This document shows, piece by piece, positions 7,646 through 16,151 of a stretch of DNA of 44,505 nucleotides; positions within the stretch are counted from its first letter, which is position 1; each line of letters begins with the position of its first letter. The DNA lies in NCBI RefSeq assembly GCF_002001105.1, contig NZ_MUNP01000024.1, positions 1 to 44,505 on the forward strand, written 5' to 3'. A program made the position numbers and the translations under genes. The notes beneath the pieces are model-generated. The model saw only the letters and a program-made list of their open reading frames with translations. It made no database searches and was not told the DNA's origin. Origin of the DNA: Rhodanobacter sp. C06 (GTDB lineage: Bacteria > Pseudomonadota > Gammaproteobacteria > Xanthomonadales > Rhodanobacteraceae).

Positions 7646-7751
7646 AACCGCGCCCGGTTGCCGCGACGGCGACCGGGCCGGACACCGGGCGTGTCGATTC
7701 CGGCCGCCCCCGTTCGTCGTCTCCAGGAACCCACCCGCCTGGAGAGGAACG

Positions 7752-8540
7752 ATGTCGCACCTGCCCGCCATTGCCAGCCGCGAAACGTGGCTGGCCGCCC
7801 GCAAGGAACTGCTGGCCGCCGAGAAGGACGCCACCCGCATGCTGGACCGGCTGAACGCGCAACGCCGCGCCTTGCCGATGGTGCCGGTGGACAAGCCCTA
7901 CCGCTTCGACACGCCGGAAGGCGAAGCCAGCCTGCTCGGCCTGTTCGAGGGCCGGCGCCAGCTGATCGTGTACCACTTCATGTTCCATCGCGATCGCGGC
8001 GAAGGTTGCCCGGGCTGCTCCTTCCTGGTGGACAACCTCGGCCACCTCGCCCACCTGCACGCGCGCGACACCACGCTGGCGCTGGTCTCGCGCGCACCGC
8101 TGGCGGAGCTGCAACGCTTCCAGGCGCGCATGGGCTGGACGCTGCCGTGGTATTCGTCCTGGGGCAGCGACTTCAACCACGACTTCCACGTCACCCAGGA
8201 CGCGGCGGTGGCACCGCTGGAATACAACTACCGCGACGAGGGCGAGATGCGCGCGCGCGGCGAGCACGGCAACCTCACGGGCGAACTGCCCGGCGTCAGC
8301 GTGTTCCTGCGCGATGGCGAACGCGTGTTCCACAGCTATTCCAGTTACGCCCGCGGGCTGGACATGCTGCTGACCACCCACCACTACCTGGATCTCACCC
8401 CGTTCGGCCGCGGCGAGGGCTGGGGCGGCATGCCCGATCTCGACGGCAAGGGCATGCACTGGCAACGCCTGCACGACCGCTACGACGACGCCGAAGCGCC
8501 CACGCCGCTGGCCACTGCCTGCTGCGGGGACACGCCTTGA
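7752..8540 (+). CDS. DUF899 family thioredoxin-fold protein
   Basis: This 262-aa protein is of the DUF899 ('thioredoxin family' or 'AhpC/TSA-like') group. Typical segments are RKELLAAEKDATRMLDRL near the N-terminus, YHFMFHRD, EGCPGCSFLVDNLGHL (CPGC at about residues 91-94), the ALVSRAPLAEL strand, and GWTLPWYSSWGSDFNHDF. It ends with the family's C-terminal YLDLTPFGRGE. The CPGC resembles a redox-active pair, though no activity has been firmly established for the family. The Shine-Dalgarno GGAGAGGAAC at 7741-7750 fixes the start. It lies between pirin and DUF1428 genes on the same strand, probably in one transcription unit. Confidence 0.88.
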   Translation: MSHLPAIASRETWLAARKELLAAEKDATRMLDRLNAQRRALPMVPVDKPYRFDTPEGEASLLGLFEGRRQLIVYHFMFHRDRGEGCPGCSFLVDNLGHLAHLHARDTTLALVSRAPLAELQRFQARMGWTLPWYSSWGSDFNHDFHVTQDAAVAPLEYNYRDEGEMRARGEHGNLTGELPGVSVFLRDGERVFHSYSSYARGLDMLLTTHHYLDLTPFGRGEGWGGMPDLDGKGMHWQRLHDRYDDAEAPTPLATACCGDTP

Positions 8541-8598
8541 ACGCTCCCGCTTCGGCCGCATCGCACGAATCGCCCCCACTCCAACCCGCGGAGGAGTC

Positions 8599-8955
8599 AT
8601 GAACTACGTCGATGGTTTCGTGTTGCCCGTGCCGAAAGCGAACCTCGCCACTTACCGACGCCTCGCGCGCAAGATGGGCAACATCTGGAAGGAATACGGC
8701 GCACTCGAATACGTCGAGTGCGTCGCCGACGACGTGAGGCCCGGCAAGCTCACCTCGTTCCCGCAGAGCGTGAAACTGAAACCGGACGAGGTGGTGGTGT
8801 TCTCGTGGATCAGCTACCGCTCGCGCGCCCACCGCGACCGCGTGATGGCCAAGGTGCTGGCCGACCCGCGCCTGTCCGGCATGTCGCCGGCGTCGATGCC
8901 GTTCGACGGCAGGCGGATGTTCTTCGGCGGCTTCAAGCCGATGCTGAAACTCTGA
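8599..8955 (+). CDS. DUF1428 (YbaA-like) family protein
   Basis: This is a 118-aa full-length DUF1428 protein. Hallmarks are the start MNYVDGFVLPVPK, the helix YRRLARKMGNIWKEYGALEYVECV, a segment with VVVFSWISYRSRAHRD, and the C-terminal MPFDGRRMFFGGFKPML. The family has a dimeric alpha/beta (ferredoxin-like) barrel fold and no known function. It is often found near DUF899 and other stress or glyoxalase-type genes, as here. GCGGAGGAG just before the ATG supports the start. It follows the DUF899 gene by 58 bp on the same strand. Confidence 0.9.
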   Translation: MNYVDGFVLPVPKANLATYRRLARKMGNIWKEYGALEYVECVADDVRPGKLTSFPQSVKLKPDEVVVFSWISYRSRAHRDRVMAKVLADPRLSGMSPASMPFDGRRMFFGGFKPMLKL

Positions 8956-9031
8956 GCATCGCAAGATCCGGAGTGTGCCCGGCGCAGCCGCGGGGCACGC
9001 TGCACGAACCGCCACGGACGAAGAACACCGA

Positions 9032-9766
9032 GTGAATCGCACCCCTGCGTTCGACACGACTGCCCTGGAGCAGCGCCTGCACGCCTGCGACTGGACCGCC
9101 GCGTTGGGCGAGCTCGACACACAGGGCCATGCACGGCTGCCGTCGCTGCTGCCACCTGCCGCCTGCCGCGAACTGGCCGCGCTGTATGTGGACGACGCCG
9201 TGTTCCGCAGCCGCGTGACGATGGAGCGCCACGGTTTCGGGCGCGGCGAATACCGCTACTTCGCCTACCCCCTCCCGATGCTGGTGGAAACCCTGCGTCG
9301 CGCGGCATGGCCCTATCTTGCACCGCTGGCCAATCGCTGGAACGAGGCGCTGAGTCTGGCCACACGCTATCCCGCCACCCACACGGACTATCTCGCGCAA
9401 TGCCACGCCGCCGGCCAGTGGCGATCCACGCCCTTGCTGCTGCAGTATGGCGCCGACGACTACAACTGCCTGCATCAGGATGTCTACGGCGAGCATGTGT
9501 TTCCGCTCCAACTGGCGGTGCTGTTGTCCGTGCCGGGCGTGGATTTCGAGGGCGGCGAGTTCGTGCTGACCGAGCAGCGCCCGCGCATGCAGTCGCGAGT
9601 GCTGGTGGTGCCGCTGCAACAGGGTGATGCGGTGGTCTTCGCGGTGAACCAGCGCCCGGTACGCGGCCAGCGCGGAAACCACGGGGTGCGCATGCGCCAC
9701 GGCGTCAGTACGGTGCGTACGGGGCGACGTCACGTGCTGGGCGTGATCTTCCACGATGCCGAATGA
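9032..9766 (+). CDS. 2OG-Fe(II) oxygenase, Oxygenase-NA (COG3826) type
   Basis: This 244-aa protein matches the COG3826/Oxygenase-NA group of 2-oxoglutarate/Fe(II) dioxygenases, predicted in the literature to modify nucleic acids or associated proteins. Iron ligands are visible: HQD at residues 148-150 (His148, Asp150) and His223 in MRHGVSTVR. The 2OG-binding Arg is probably in the same segment. Family-specific blocks are MERHGFGRGEYRYFAYPLP, LQYGADDYNCLHQD, YGEHVFPLQ and GGEFVLTEQRPRMQSR. The GTG at 9032 is preferred on family N-terminus grounds, although the Shine-Dalgarno is weak (GAAGAA); a GTG at 8975 is the alternative. The substrate is unknown. Confidence 0.85.
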   Translation: MNRTPAFDTTALEQRLHACDWTAALGELDTQGHARLPSLLPPAACRELAALYVDDAVFRSRVTMERHGFGRGEYRYFAYPLPMLVETLRRAAWPYLAPLANRWNEALSLATRYPATHTDYLAQCHAAGQWRSTPLLLQYGADDYNCLHQDVYGEHVFPLQLAVLLSVPGVDFEGGEFVLTEQRPRMQSRVLVVPLQQGDAVVFAVNQRPVRGQRGNHGVRMRHGVSTVRTGRRHVLGVIFHDAE

Positions 9767-9774
9767 GGCAACCC

Positions 9775-9801
9775 TTGCACCGGTAGGTCATCGCCTACAC
9801 T
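9775..9801 (+). promoter_or_regulatory. Candidate promoter for the quinone oxidoreductase gene
   Basis: TTGCAC (9775-9780) and TACACT (9796-9801) are separated by 15 bp, shorter than ideal. They lie 29 bp before the ATG at 9830. This is suggestive only. Confidence 0.35.
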
Positions 9802-9829
9802 GAAGCACCTCGTCGCCGCAGGAATCGCC

Positions 9830-10846
9830 ATGTCCAGCATGCATGCCGTCGAGATCATCCGCCACGGCGCGCCCGAGGTGTTGCAGCTCGCCCAGCGGCC
9901 GGCGCCCAAGCCCGGTCCCCGCGAGGTGCTGATCAAGGTGGCGGCCTCCGGCGTGAACCGGCCGGACGTGCTGCAGCGGCAAGGCAAGTACGCGCCGCCG
10001 CCCGGTGCCTCCGACCTGCCCGGGCTGGAAGTGGCCGGCACCCTGGTCGAGGGCGATTTCGGCGGCGACAACCCGTTCGGCCTGCAGCTAGGCGACGCGG
10101 TGTGCGCCTTGCTCGCGGGCGGTGGCTACGCGGAGTACGCGGTGGCGCCGTTGGCGCAATGCCTGCCTGTGCCCGCGGGCCTCTCGCCGGTCGAGGCGGC
10201 GGCGCTGCCCGAGAATTTCTTCACCGTGTGGAGCAACGTGTTCGTGCGTGGCCGGCTCGGCCAAGGCGAGGGCGGCGCGCAGGAGAGCCTGCTGGTGCAA
10301 GGCGGTTCCGACGGCATCGGCGTCACCGCGATCCAGCTGGCGCACGCGCTCGGCCACCGCGTGTTTGCCACCGCCGGCAACGCGGAGAAATGCGCCGCTT
10401 GCGAGCGGCTGGGCGCGGAGCGGGCGATCAACTACCGCACGGAGGACTTCGTGGCCGTCGTGAAGCAGGCCGCCGGCGACCGCGGCGTGGACGTGATCCT
10501 CGACAACGTGGCCGGCGACTACGTGCCACGCGAACTGGACGCGCTGGCCGAAGGCGGCCGGCTGGTGCTGATCGCCACCATGGGCGGCAGTCGGGCCACC
10601 ATCGGTGCCGGCCAGCTGATGCGGTGCCGGCTCACCCTCACCGGCTCCACCTTGCGCAACCGGCCGGTCGCGTTCAAGGCCGAGCTGGCCCGCCAGCTGC
10701 ACCGCGAAGTGTGGCCGCTGCTGGAATCCGGCCAGGTACGGCCGGTGATCCACACGGTGCTGCCTGCACGCGAGGCCGCCCGTGCGCACGCGCTGATGGA
10801 AAGCAGCGCGCACATCGGCAAGATCATGCTGGCTTGGGACAACTGA
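9830..10846 (+). CDS. NAD(P)H quinone oxidoreductase, MDR family (PIG3-like)
   Basis: This is a 338-aa zinc-independent medium-chain dehydrogenase/reductase. The N-terminal GroES-like domain has [20 protein letters not shown] (residues about 31-50), typical of quinone oxidoreductases, and no catalytic zinc Cys. The cofactor-binding domain shows [20 protein letters not shown] (about 155-175), then [10 protein letters not shown] and [18 protein letters not shown]-dependent reduction of quinones is expected from the family (TIGR02824 quinone_pig3). The nucleotide-binding loop reads GGSDGIG, where many homologs have GG(A/S)SGIG, a mild deviation. The methyltransferase gene starts 13 bp after its stop, so they are probably co-transcribed. 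Confidence 0.92.
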   Translation: MSSMHAVEIIRHGAPEVLQLAQRPAPKPGPREVLIKVAASGVNRPDVLQRQGKYAPPPGASDLPGLEVAGTLVEGDFGGDNPFGLQLGDAVCALLAGGGYAEYAVAPLAQCLPVPAGLSPVEAAALPENFFTVWSNVFVRGRLGQGEGGAQESLLVQGGSDGIGVTAIQLAHALGHRVFATAGNAEKCAACERLGAERAINYRTEDFVAVVKQAAGDRGVDVILDNVAGDYVPRELDALAEGGRLVLIATMGGSRATIGAGQLMRCRLTLTGSTLRNRPVAFKAELARQLHREVWPLLESGQVRPVIHTVLPAREAARAHALMESSAHIGKIMLAWDN

Positions 10847-10859
10847 AGGGGCGCGACCG

Positions 10860-11534
10860 ATGCAGGCGGAATTCTGGCTGGAACGCTGGCGCGAAGGCCG
10901 TACCGGTTTCCATCGCGACGCGCCGATGCCGCTGCTGCTGCAGCACTGGCCCGCGCTGGCGCTGCCACCAGGCAGCCGCGTGCTGGTGCCCCTGTGCGGC
11001 AAGACGCTGGACATGCGCTGGCTCGCCGAACAAGGCCATCGCGTGCTGGGCGTGGAGCTGTCGCCGCTGGCGGTGGCGCAGTTCTTCGCCGAGCAGGGCC
11101 TGACGCCCGAGCGGCACGAGTCGCCGCTTGGCGTGCACCACGTGGCCGGCAATATCGAGATCATCGAGGGCGACGTGTTCGCGCTGGACGACGCCACCTT
11201 GGCCGGCTGCGCCGCGGTCTACGATCGCGCCGCGGTGATCGCGCTGCCCCCGCCGCTGCGTGCGCGCTATGCGCGCGAGGTCTACGGCCGCCTGCCTGCC
11301 GGTAGTCGCGGCCTGATGATCACGCTGGAATACCCGCCGCACGAGATGGACGGACCGCCCTTCTCCGTCGACGCCGACGAGGTCGCCGCGCTGTTCGGCG
11401 AGCGCTGGGACGTGGATCTGCTGGAGCACAGCGACATCCTCGCCGCCCAGCCCACGTTCCGGGAGAACGGCGTGACGGCGCTGCACACCGGCGTCCATCG
11501 CCTGCAGCGCAAGCCCGCAGCGGCGCGGCGCTGA
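10860..11534 (+). CDS. tpm: Thiopurine S-methyltransferase (TPMT)
   Basis: This is a 224-aa SAM-dependent methyltransferase. It starts [18 protein letters not shown], the TPMT signature. The SAM-binding site follows as [29 protein letters not shown] (about residues 40-68), then DVFALDD, and [18 protein letters not shown], the family's third motif. In Pseudomonas and relatives bacterial TPMT (tpm) methylates selenium and tellurium oxyanions and thiopurines. Which of these matters here cannot be read from sequence. It follows the quinone oxidoreductase gene by 13 bp. A GC-rich hairpin spans the stop region, after which the convergent sulfotransferase gene ends. Confidence 0.93.
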   Translation: MQAEFWLERWREGRTGFHRDAPMPLLLQHWPALALPPGSRVLVPLCGKTLDMRWLAEQGHRVLGVELSPLAVAQFFAEQGLTPERHESPLGVHHVAGNIEIIEGDVFALDDATLAGCAAVYDRAAVIALPPPLRARYAREVYGRLPAGSRGLMITLEYPPHEMDGPPFSVDADEVAALFGERWDVDLLEHSDILAAQPTFRENGVTALHTGVHRLQRKPAAARR

Positions 11535-11597
11535 CGGCGCCGCTGTGGAAGACGACGCGAACTCGCCGGGCCACCTGCCGTGGCCGGCGCATGCACC

Positions 11598-12500
11598 TCA
11601 GCGCGACAGGTAGCGGACCTTGTCGCGCTCGACGTGCCGCTCGGCGCCCTTGCAGCTGCAACGCAGCTCCTCGTAAGGCGTCAGCTGTCGGCGCAGCCAC
11701 TCCCGCACCTGCGGCCCGAACATGCTTTCGGCCTTGCGCCGCGTCTGGCCTGGCTGGCCACTGAGCGCGTCGCGTTTCCACGGCTCGCTCTGCAGGTCGG
11801 CGATCGGCTGGTCGCAGCTGGCATCGAGCTCGGCCGCGGCGTCGATCTGCAGGAAGGCGCAGAGGCGAAGCCATTCGCGATGCTTGTCGCGGGTCAGGTC
11901 GTCGAGAAAGACGAAATGGTGATGGGGCTGCCGTGCGTGCTCGCGGTGGATCTGCGCGGCGCGGTTCCAGCGCCTCGACCAGTGCACGGTGCCTCCGCCG
12001 AAGGCGTTGTTGTTCTCGTAGCGCAGGTTCGCGTCCGCGATCGAGGCCAACACGTCCTCGCCGGGACGGATCACGTGCACGAAGCGCGCGTTCGGCACGT
12101 GGTACTCGATTTCGGGGATGTAGAGCAGGTGATACGGCGTCTTCTCGATCCAGGCCGTGCGCCCTTCGGCGTGCGCACGGGCGTCGAGCAGGTCGACGAA
12201 ACGGCGCGCGCAACTTTCGGTGCGCAGCGGCCAAGGCAGCCGCGCGGCCTCGTTCGACAGGCGGCGCTGCAGCATTCCCAGGGCCGCGTGCGCCCGCTTG
12301 CGCGCGAACCCCAGCCGCTGCCGCAGGCGCCGCCGCTGTGGCCGGACATCGCGATCGCCCCAGCGCCACTTCAGGTCGCCGCACAGATGCTCGAAGAACG
12401 CCGTTTCCGGCAACGTCAGCACGGCGGGATGGCGCGCGAGCATCGCCTGTACCAGTGTGGTCCCGGAACGCGGACAACCGACGATGAAGATGCGCTGCAT
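11598..12500 (-). CDS. Sulfotransferase family protein
   Basis: This 300-aa protein belongs to the P-loop sulfotransferase family. The PAPS 5'-phosphosulfate loop is IFIVGCPRSGTTLVQAML (about residues 4-21). The 3'-phosphate-binding region is probably RFVHVIRPGEDVLASIAD (about 138-155, Arg and Ser). It therefore likely moves sulfate from PAPS to a carbohydrate, lipid or peptide acceptor; the acceptor is unknown. The ATG at 12500 is chosen because it opens directly with MQRIFIVGCPRSG and has GCGAGG upstream; the frame is open to 12629. No sulfate-activation genes are nearby. It diverges from the metallo-hydrolase gene over 182 bp. Confidence 0.85.
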   Translation of the reverse strand: MQRIFIVGCPRSGTTLVQAMLARHPAVLTLPETAFFEHLCGDLKWRWGDRDVRPQRRRLRQRLGFARKRAHAALGMLQRRLSNEAARLPWPLRTESCARRFVDLLDARAHAEGRTAWIEKTPYHLLYIPEIEYHVPNARFVHVIRPGEDVLASIADANLRYENNNAFGGGTVHWSRRWNRAAQIHREHARQPHHHFVFLDDLTRDKHREWLRLCAFLQIDAAAELDASCDQPIADLQSEPWKRDALSGQPGQTRRKAESMFGPQVREWLRRQLTPYEELRCSCKGAERHVERDKVRYLSR

Positions 12501-12682
12501 GCTGGCCTCGCTGCACTCGACTACACAAACTTGCGACCGCCGGGAACGTACCAGATCATCGACGGCCGACCGCGCGGCATTACATAACTTTACAAACCCG
12601 TCGGCCGGATGCCGGCCACGGCCCGGCACGACGCGGAATGCGCATTTGCTACGCTGGGAATCCCCCGAAGGCGGAACCGGCT

Positions 12683-13603
12683 ATGACGACACATGGCATC
12701 CACACCATCGACACCGGCTTCGTGCGGCCGCGTTTCGACGCGGCCTACCTCGTCGTGGAGAACGGCCGCGGCGCCTTCGTCGACTGCGGCACCAACCACG
12801 CGGTGCCGCGCATGCTCGCCGCGCTGGGCGATGCCGGCCTCGCGCCCGCGGACGTGGACTGGCTGATCCTCACCCACGTGCACCTGGACCATGCCGGCGG
12901 CGCAGGCGAGCTGATCGCGCGCCTGCCGAACGCGAAACTGGTGGTGCATCCGCATGGCGCGCGGCACATGATCGATCCCGCGAAACTGTGGGCCGGCGCC
13001 AGCGCGGTCTACGGCGAGAGCGTGATGGAATCGACCTATGGCCGCCTGCGCCCGGTGCCCGCCGAGCGCGTGGTCGAGGCGCCGGACGGCCACATTGTCG
13101 ACCTTGCCGGGCGTGCCCTGCACTGCCTGGACACGCCCGGCCACGCGAGGCACCACCTCGCGGTGCACGACGTGCGCAGCAACACCTGCTTCACCGGCGA
13201 CGTGTTCGGCCTGTCCTACCGCGACTTCGACACCGCGAACGGCCCGTTCATCCTGCCCACCACCTCGCCGGTGCAGTTCGATCCCGCGGCGCTGCACGCC
13301 TCGATCCACCGCCTCGTCGCGCTGCAGCCCGCGGCGATGCATCTCACCCACTACGGCCGCGTCGAGGACGTGACCCGGCTCGCCGATGATTTGCATGCGC
13401 AGATCGACGCGATGGTGGCGATCGCGCACGCCGCGCACGGCAAGCCCGACCGCCACGCCGTGCTGATCGAGGCGTTGACCGACCTGTACGCGAAACGCGC
13501 CGTTGCGCATGGCTGGATGCAGGGGCGCGCGGCGCTGGTCGCCTTGCTGGGGATGGATATCGAGTTGAATGCGCAGGGGTTGGCGGTGTGGCTGGATCGT
13601 TGA
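12683..13603 (+). CDS. Metallo-beta-lactamase-fold hydrolase
   Basis: This 306-aa MBL-fold enzyme has the metal-binding motif THVHLDHAGG (HxHxDH, about residues 72-81). The other ligands are probably the His in the block DTPGHARHHLAVHD (about 152-165), Asp in FTGDVFGLSYRD (about 177-188) and the late His in AMHLTHYGR. The pattern resembles stand-alone glyoxalase II or quorum-lactonase-like hydrolases, but the C-terminal 80 residues are helical and different. The substrate is not predictable. ATG at 12683 is preferred over the longer frame because GGCGGAACC lies upstream and family proteins start with a short strand (IHTIDTGFVRPRF). It is convergent with the cupin gene, 45 bp apart. Confidence 0.88.
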   Translation: MTTHGIHTIDTGFVRPRFDAAYLVVENGRGAFVDCGTNHAVPRMLAALGDAGLAPADVDWLILTHVHLDHAGGAGELIARLPNAKLVVHPHGARHMIDPAKLWAGASAVYGESVMESTYGRLRPVPAERVVEAPDGHIVDLAGRALHCLDTPGHARHHLAVHDVRSNTCFTGDVFGLSYRDFDTANGPFILPTTSPVQFDPAALHASIHRLVALQPAAMHLTHYGRVEDVTRLADDLHAQIDAMVAIAHAAHGKPDRHAVLIEALTDLYAKRAVAHGWMQGRAALVALLGMDIELNAQGLAVWLDR

Positions 13604-13648
13604 AAGCCGCCTGATTTCCCGCCGACAGCCGTGATTCCCGGGCGCGGG

Positions 13649-13978
13649 CTAGTCGACCACGAACAGGCGCGCACCCATCGTGGTGCTGGAACGATGCGGT
13701 TCCGCATGATCGGCCACTTGGTAGCTCATGCCGGGCGTGAGCGTGAACGTGCGCCCGTCCTCGAGTTCAGTGTGCAACTCGCCTTCGAGGCAGAACAGGA
13801 TGTGCCCCTTCACGCACCAGTGGTCGGCGAGATAACCCGGCGTGTACTCGATCATGCGCACGCGCAGGCCATTGAACTCCTGCGTGCGCCAATAGGCCGC
13901 ACCAGTCTCACCCTTGTGCTCGACGGATTCGATCTGCGACCAGTCGGTAGTGCCGAATGGAATGCCGGTCATTTGCAT
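13649..13978 (-). CDS. DHCW-motif cupin-fold protein (109 aa)
   Basis: This is a single small cupin. Sequence blocks MQMTGIPFGTTDWSQIE, EHKGETGAAYWRTQEFN and YTPGYLADHWCVKGHILFCLEGE match the group that databases call 'DHCW motif cupin fold protein'. Here the motif reads DHWC. The second cupin block is GRTFTLTPGMSYQVADHAEPHRSST, providing further His residues. The metal and activity are unknown. Starting at Met 13978 gives the normal family N-terminus; the longer frame overlaps the GNAT gene. It is the last gene of the minus-strand run after the GNAT (31-bp gap) and is convergent with the MBL-fold gene. Confidence 0.85.
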   Translation of the reverse strand: MQMTGIPFGTTDWSQIESVEHKGETGAAYWRTQEFNGLRVRMIEYTPGYLADHWCVKGHILFCLEGELHTELEDGRTFTLTPGMSYQVADHAEPHRSSTTMGARLFVVD

Positions 13979-14009
13979 GGCTAGGCCCCTGGTGTATTTC
14001 GCGTGTATC

Positions 14010-14453
14010 TCAGTGGTCCGCGACGAGCGGCTTGCGATAAGCGTGCTGGGTCTTGACGCGCACGTAGTCCAGTCGCTCATAGAACGGGTGCGATTCGGCA
14101 CGCGTCACGTTGGAACGCACCGCAATGGCGTCGAAGCCTTGCTCACGCGCCCAGCGCTCCGCATCCGCCACCAGTGCGCGGCCGACGCCGCTGCCGCGTG
14201 CCGCGGCATCCACCACCAGTCCCACGATCTCGATGCGTTCGCCCGACTCCAGCGTGGGCCGGCGCTCGACCGCGATCCAGCCGAGCAGGCCGTCGCGTTC
14301 GCCCGGTGCCACCACGATGCGATGCTGCGTCAAGGGCAGCAGTATGCGCAACCGCGCCTGCATCGTGTCGACGTCCACCGGATAGCCCAGCTCACCGGCC
14401 AGTCGCGCGACCTCGGCGGCGTCCTCGACGCGTGCCGTGCGCAACGTGATCAT
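14010..14453 (-). CDS. GNAT family N-acetyltransferase
   Basis: This is a 147-aa acetyl-CoA-dependent acetyltransferase. The N-terminus MITLRTARVEDAAEVARLAGELGYPVD is the usual first strand and helix. The acetyl-CoA pyrophosphate loop is VDAAARGSGVGRALVADAERWA (RGSGVG, about residues 85-90). The terminal block reads SHPFYERLDYVRVKTQHAYRK, typical of the broad acetyltransf_1 group. The substrate could be an amino acid, a small amine or a protein and cannot be chosen. It starts 1 bp after the csaA stop (TGAGATG), so translation is likely coupled. Confidence 0.9.
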   Translation of the reverse strand: MITLRTARVEDAAEVARLAGELGYPVDVDTMQARLRILLPLTQHRIVVAPGERDGLLGWIAVERRPTLESGERIEIVGLVVDAAARGSGVGRALVADAERWAREQGFDAIAVRSNVTRAESHPFYERLDYVRVKTQHAYRKPLVADH

Positions 14454-14454
14454 C

Positions 14455-14814
14455 TCAGGCCAGCCGCGTGCCGTTGGGCACCGGGCGTTCGATGGCGGTG
14501 AGCACCACGCCTTCCGGCGTGGGGAAGCCCGTGAGCAGGAACTGCGAGCGGAACGGGCCGATCTGCTTCTCGGGGAAGTTGATCACGCCCACGATCTGCC
14601 GGCCGAGCAGCTCCTCGGCCGAATACAGCGCGGCGATCTGCGCGCTGGTCTTCTTCTCGCCATACGGACCGAAATCCACCCATACCTTCCACGCGGGCTT
14701 GCGCGCCTCGGGGAAGGCCTCCACCCGGGTGACCGTACCGGCCACGACCAGCACCTTCTCGAAGTCGGCCCAGCCGATCTCGCTCGCCTGGGTTGTTTCC
14801 GTCGTCTCGCTCAT
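14455..14814 (-). CDS. csaA: tRNA-binding-domain protein CsaA-like
   Basis: This 119-aa protein has a single OB-fold tRNA-binding domain of the CsaA type. It contains [36 protein letters not shown] (residues about 14-49), then TSAQI, and [29 protein letters not shown]. CsaA proteins form dimers, bind tRNA and have been described as export-related chaperones. The gene begins at 14814, where its ATG overlaps the stop of the upstream FAD oxidase by 4 bp. Its own stop is 1 bp before the GNAT start. The longer frame upstream lies wholly inside the oxidase gene and is rejected. The context gives no obvious tRNA role. Confidence 0.9.
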   Translation of the reverse strand: MSETTETTQASEIGWADFEKVLVVAGTVTRVEAFPEARKPAWKVWVDFGPYGEKKTSAQIAALYSAEELLGRQIVGVINFPEKQIGPFRSQFLLTGFPTPEGVVLTAIERPVPNGTRLA

Positions 14815-16109
14815 CCTTCCAGCCTCGTCTTGAAACCGTCGCGTGCCTGTTGCCACCAGTAGTTGAGCTGGGCGGCGAGTAGACCGAACGGCTTGTGCAC
14901 GCTTGCCAAACCATAGTCGTCGAATTGTTTCCAGCCCTCGTCGCCATCGGCGATCGCCGCGGCGAGCAGCTCGCCCGCGGCGCAGGTGGGCGCGAGTCCA
15001 TGGCCGCCGAAAGCCTGCGCCCACCACAGGCCGGCGTCCTCGCCTTCGCCGCGGCCGAGTTGCGGCATCTGGTGGCGCGCATAGCTCATCAGGCCCGACC
15101 AGGCGTAGTCGATCTTCGCATCCTTGAGCTGCGGGAACACCCGCAACAAGTCATGCCTGAGCAGGCGTTGTACCGCTTGCGGCTGGCGATTCCGGATCGA
15201 GATGCGGCCGCCCCAGAGCAGGCGCGTGTCCGGCAGCGGGCGGTAGTAGTCGAAGGCAAAGCGCGTGTCGTAGACCGCGGCGCGGGTCTGCAGGCACTCG
15301 GCGAGACGATCGCCCAGCGGCTCGGTGGCCATCACGTAGGTGGCGATCGGCAGCACCGCGCGATCGATGGGTTTGCGCAGCCCGGCGAGGTAGCCGCCGC
15401 AGGCCAGCACCACCTGCTCGGCCACCAGTTCGCCGTGCGGCGTGCTCAGCAGCCAGCACGAGCCTTCGCGCTGCAGGCGCCACACCTCGCTCTCCTCGTG
15501 GATGCGCACGCCCTGCCCGCTGACCGCGGTCGCTAGGCCGATCGCGTAGTTCAACGGATGCAGGTGCAGCGCATTGCGCTCGTACAAGCCGTCGTAATAG
15601 CGGTCGCTGCGCACGCGCTCGCGCATTTCCTCCCACGGCAGCCAGTCCCAGTGCGCGTCGTAATGTTCGGCCAGCAAGGCCTGGCGCCGGCGCAGCACCT
15701 CGGGGTCGCGGAACCAGTTCGCCCAGATCACGCCCTCGTCCACCGCATCGCAGGCGATGGCGTAGTTCGCCACGCGTTCGCGGATGCGCTGCACCGCCGC
15801 CGTGGTGAGCCCGAACAGCGCACGGGCGCGCGCCTCGCCGAGCTGAGCCAGCAGGGCCTGTTCGCCCAGCGAATAGCCGGCGAACACGAAGCCGCCGTTG
15901 CGGCCCGAGGCACCGAAGCCGATCTGCTCGCGCTCCAGCAGCACCACGTCGCGCACGCCGCGTTCGGCGAGACCCAGCGCAGTGTTCAATCCCGCGTAAC
16001 CGCCACCGACGATGGCGATGCGCGTTTCCTGTCGTCCTTGCAGCGGCGCATGCGCCTCGTACGGCGTGGCGGTGGCGCGGTAGTACGACGGAACCGGTGC
16101 TTGCTTCAT
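14811..16109 (-). CDS. FAD-dependent amine/amino-acid oxidoreductase (DAO family, PuuB-like)
   Basis: This 432-aa DAO-family flavoenzyme has its dinucleotide-binding motif at [22 protein letters not shown] (about residues 31-52, GxGxxG). This is followed by [20 protein letters not shown], the pattern of gamma-glutamylputrescine oxidases and related amine oxidases. The later blocks LWGGRISI and [19 protein letters not shown] are also as in that group, and the FAD-binding C-terminal [16 protein letters not shown] is complete. It oxidises a primary or secondary amine, producing H2O2 and an aldehyde. Without other puu genes nearby the polyamine link is only inferred. It lies 42 bp after pbpC on the same strand and overlaps csaA. 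Confidence 0.88.
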   Translation of the reverse strand: MKQAPVPSYYRATATPYEAHAPLQGRQETRIAIVGGGYAGLNTALGLAERGVRDVVLLEREQIGFGASGRNGGFVFAGYSLGEQALLAQLGEARARALFGLTTAAVQRIRERVANYAIACDAVDEGVIWANWFRDPEVLRRRQALLAEHYDAHWDWLPWEEMRERVRSDRYYDGLYERNALHLHPLNYAIGLATAVSGQGVRIHEESEVWRLQREGSCWLLSTPHGELVAEQVVLACGGYLAGLRKPIDRAVLPIATYVMATEPLGDRLAECLQTRAAVYDTRFAFDYYRPLPDTRLLWGGRISIRNRQPQAVQRLLRHDLLRVFPQLKDAKIDYAWSGLMSYARHQMPQLGRGEGEDAGLWWAQAFGGHGLAPTCAAGELLAAAIADGDEGWKQFDDYGLASVHKPFGLLAAQLNYWWQQARDGFKTRLEG

Positions 16110-16151
16110 GCGCGGACGCCCCTGTGCGACTGCGAAGCGTCCGAGCGTACA

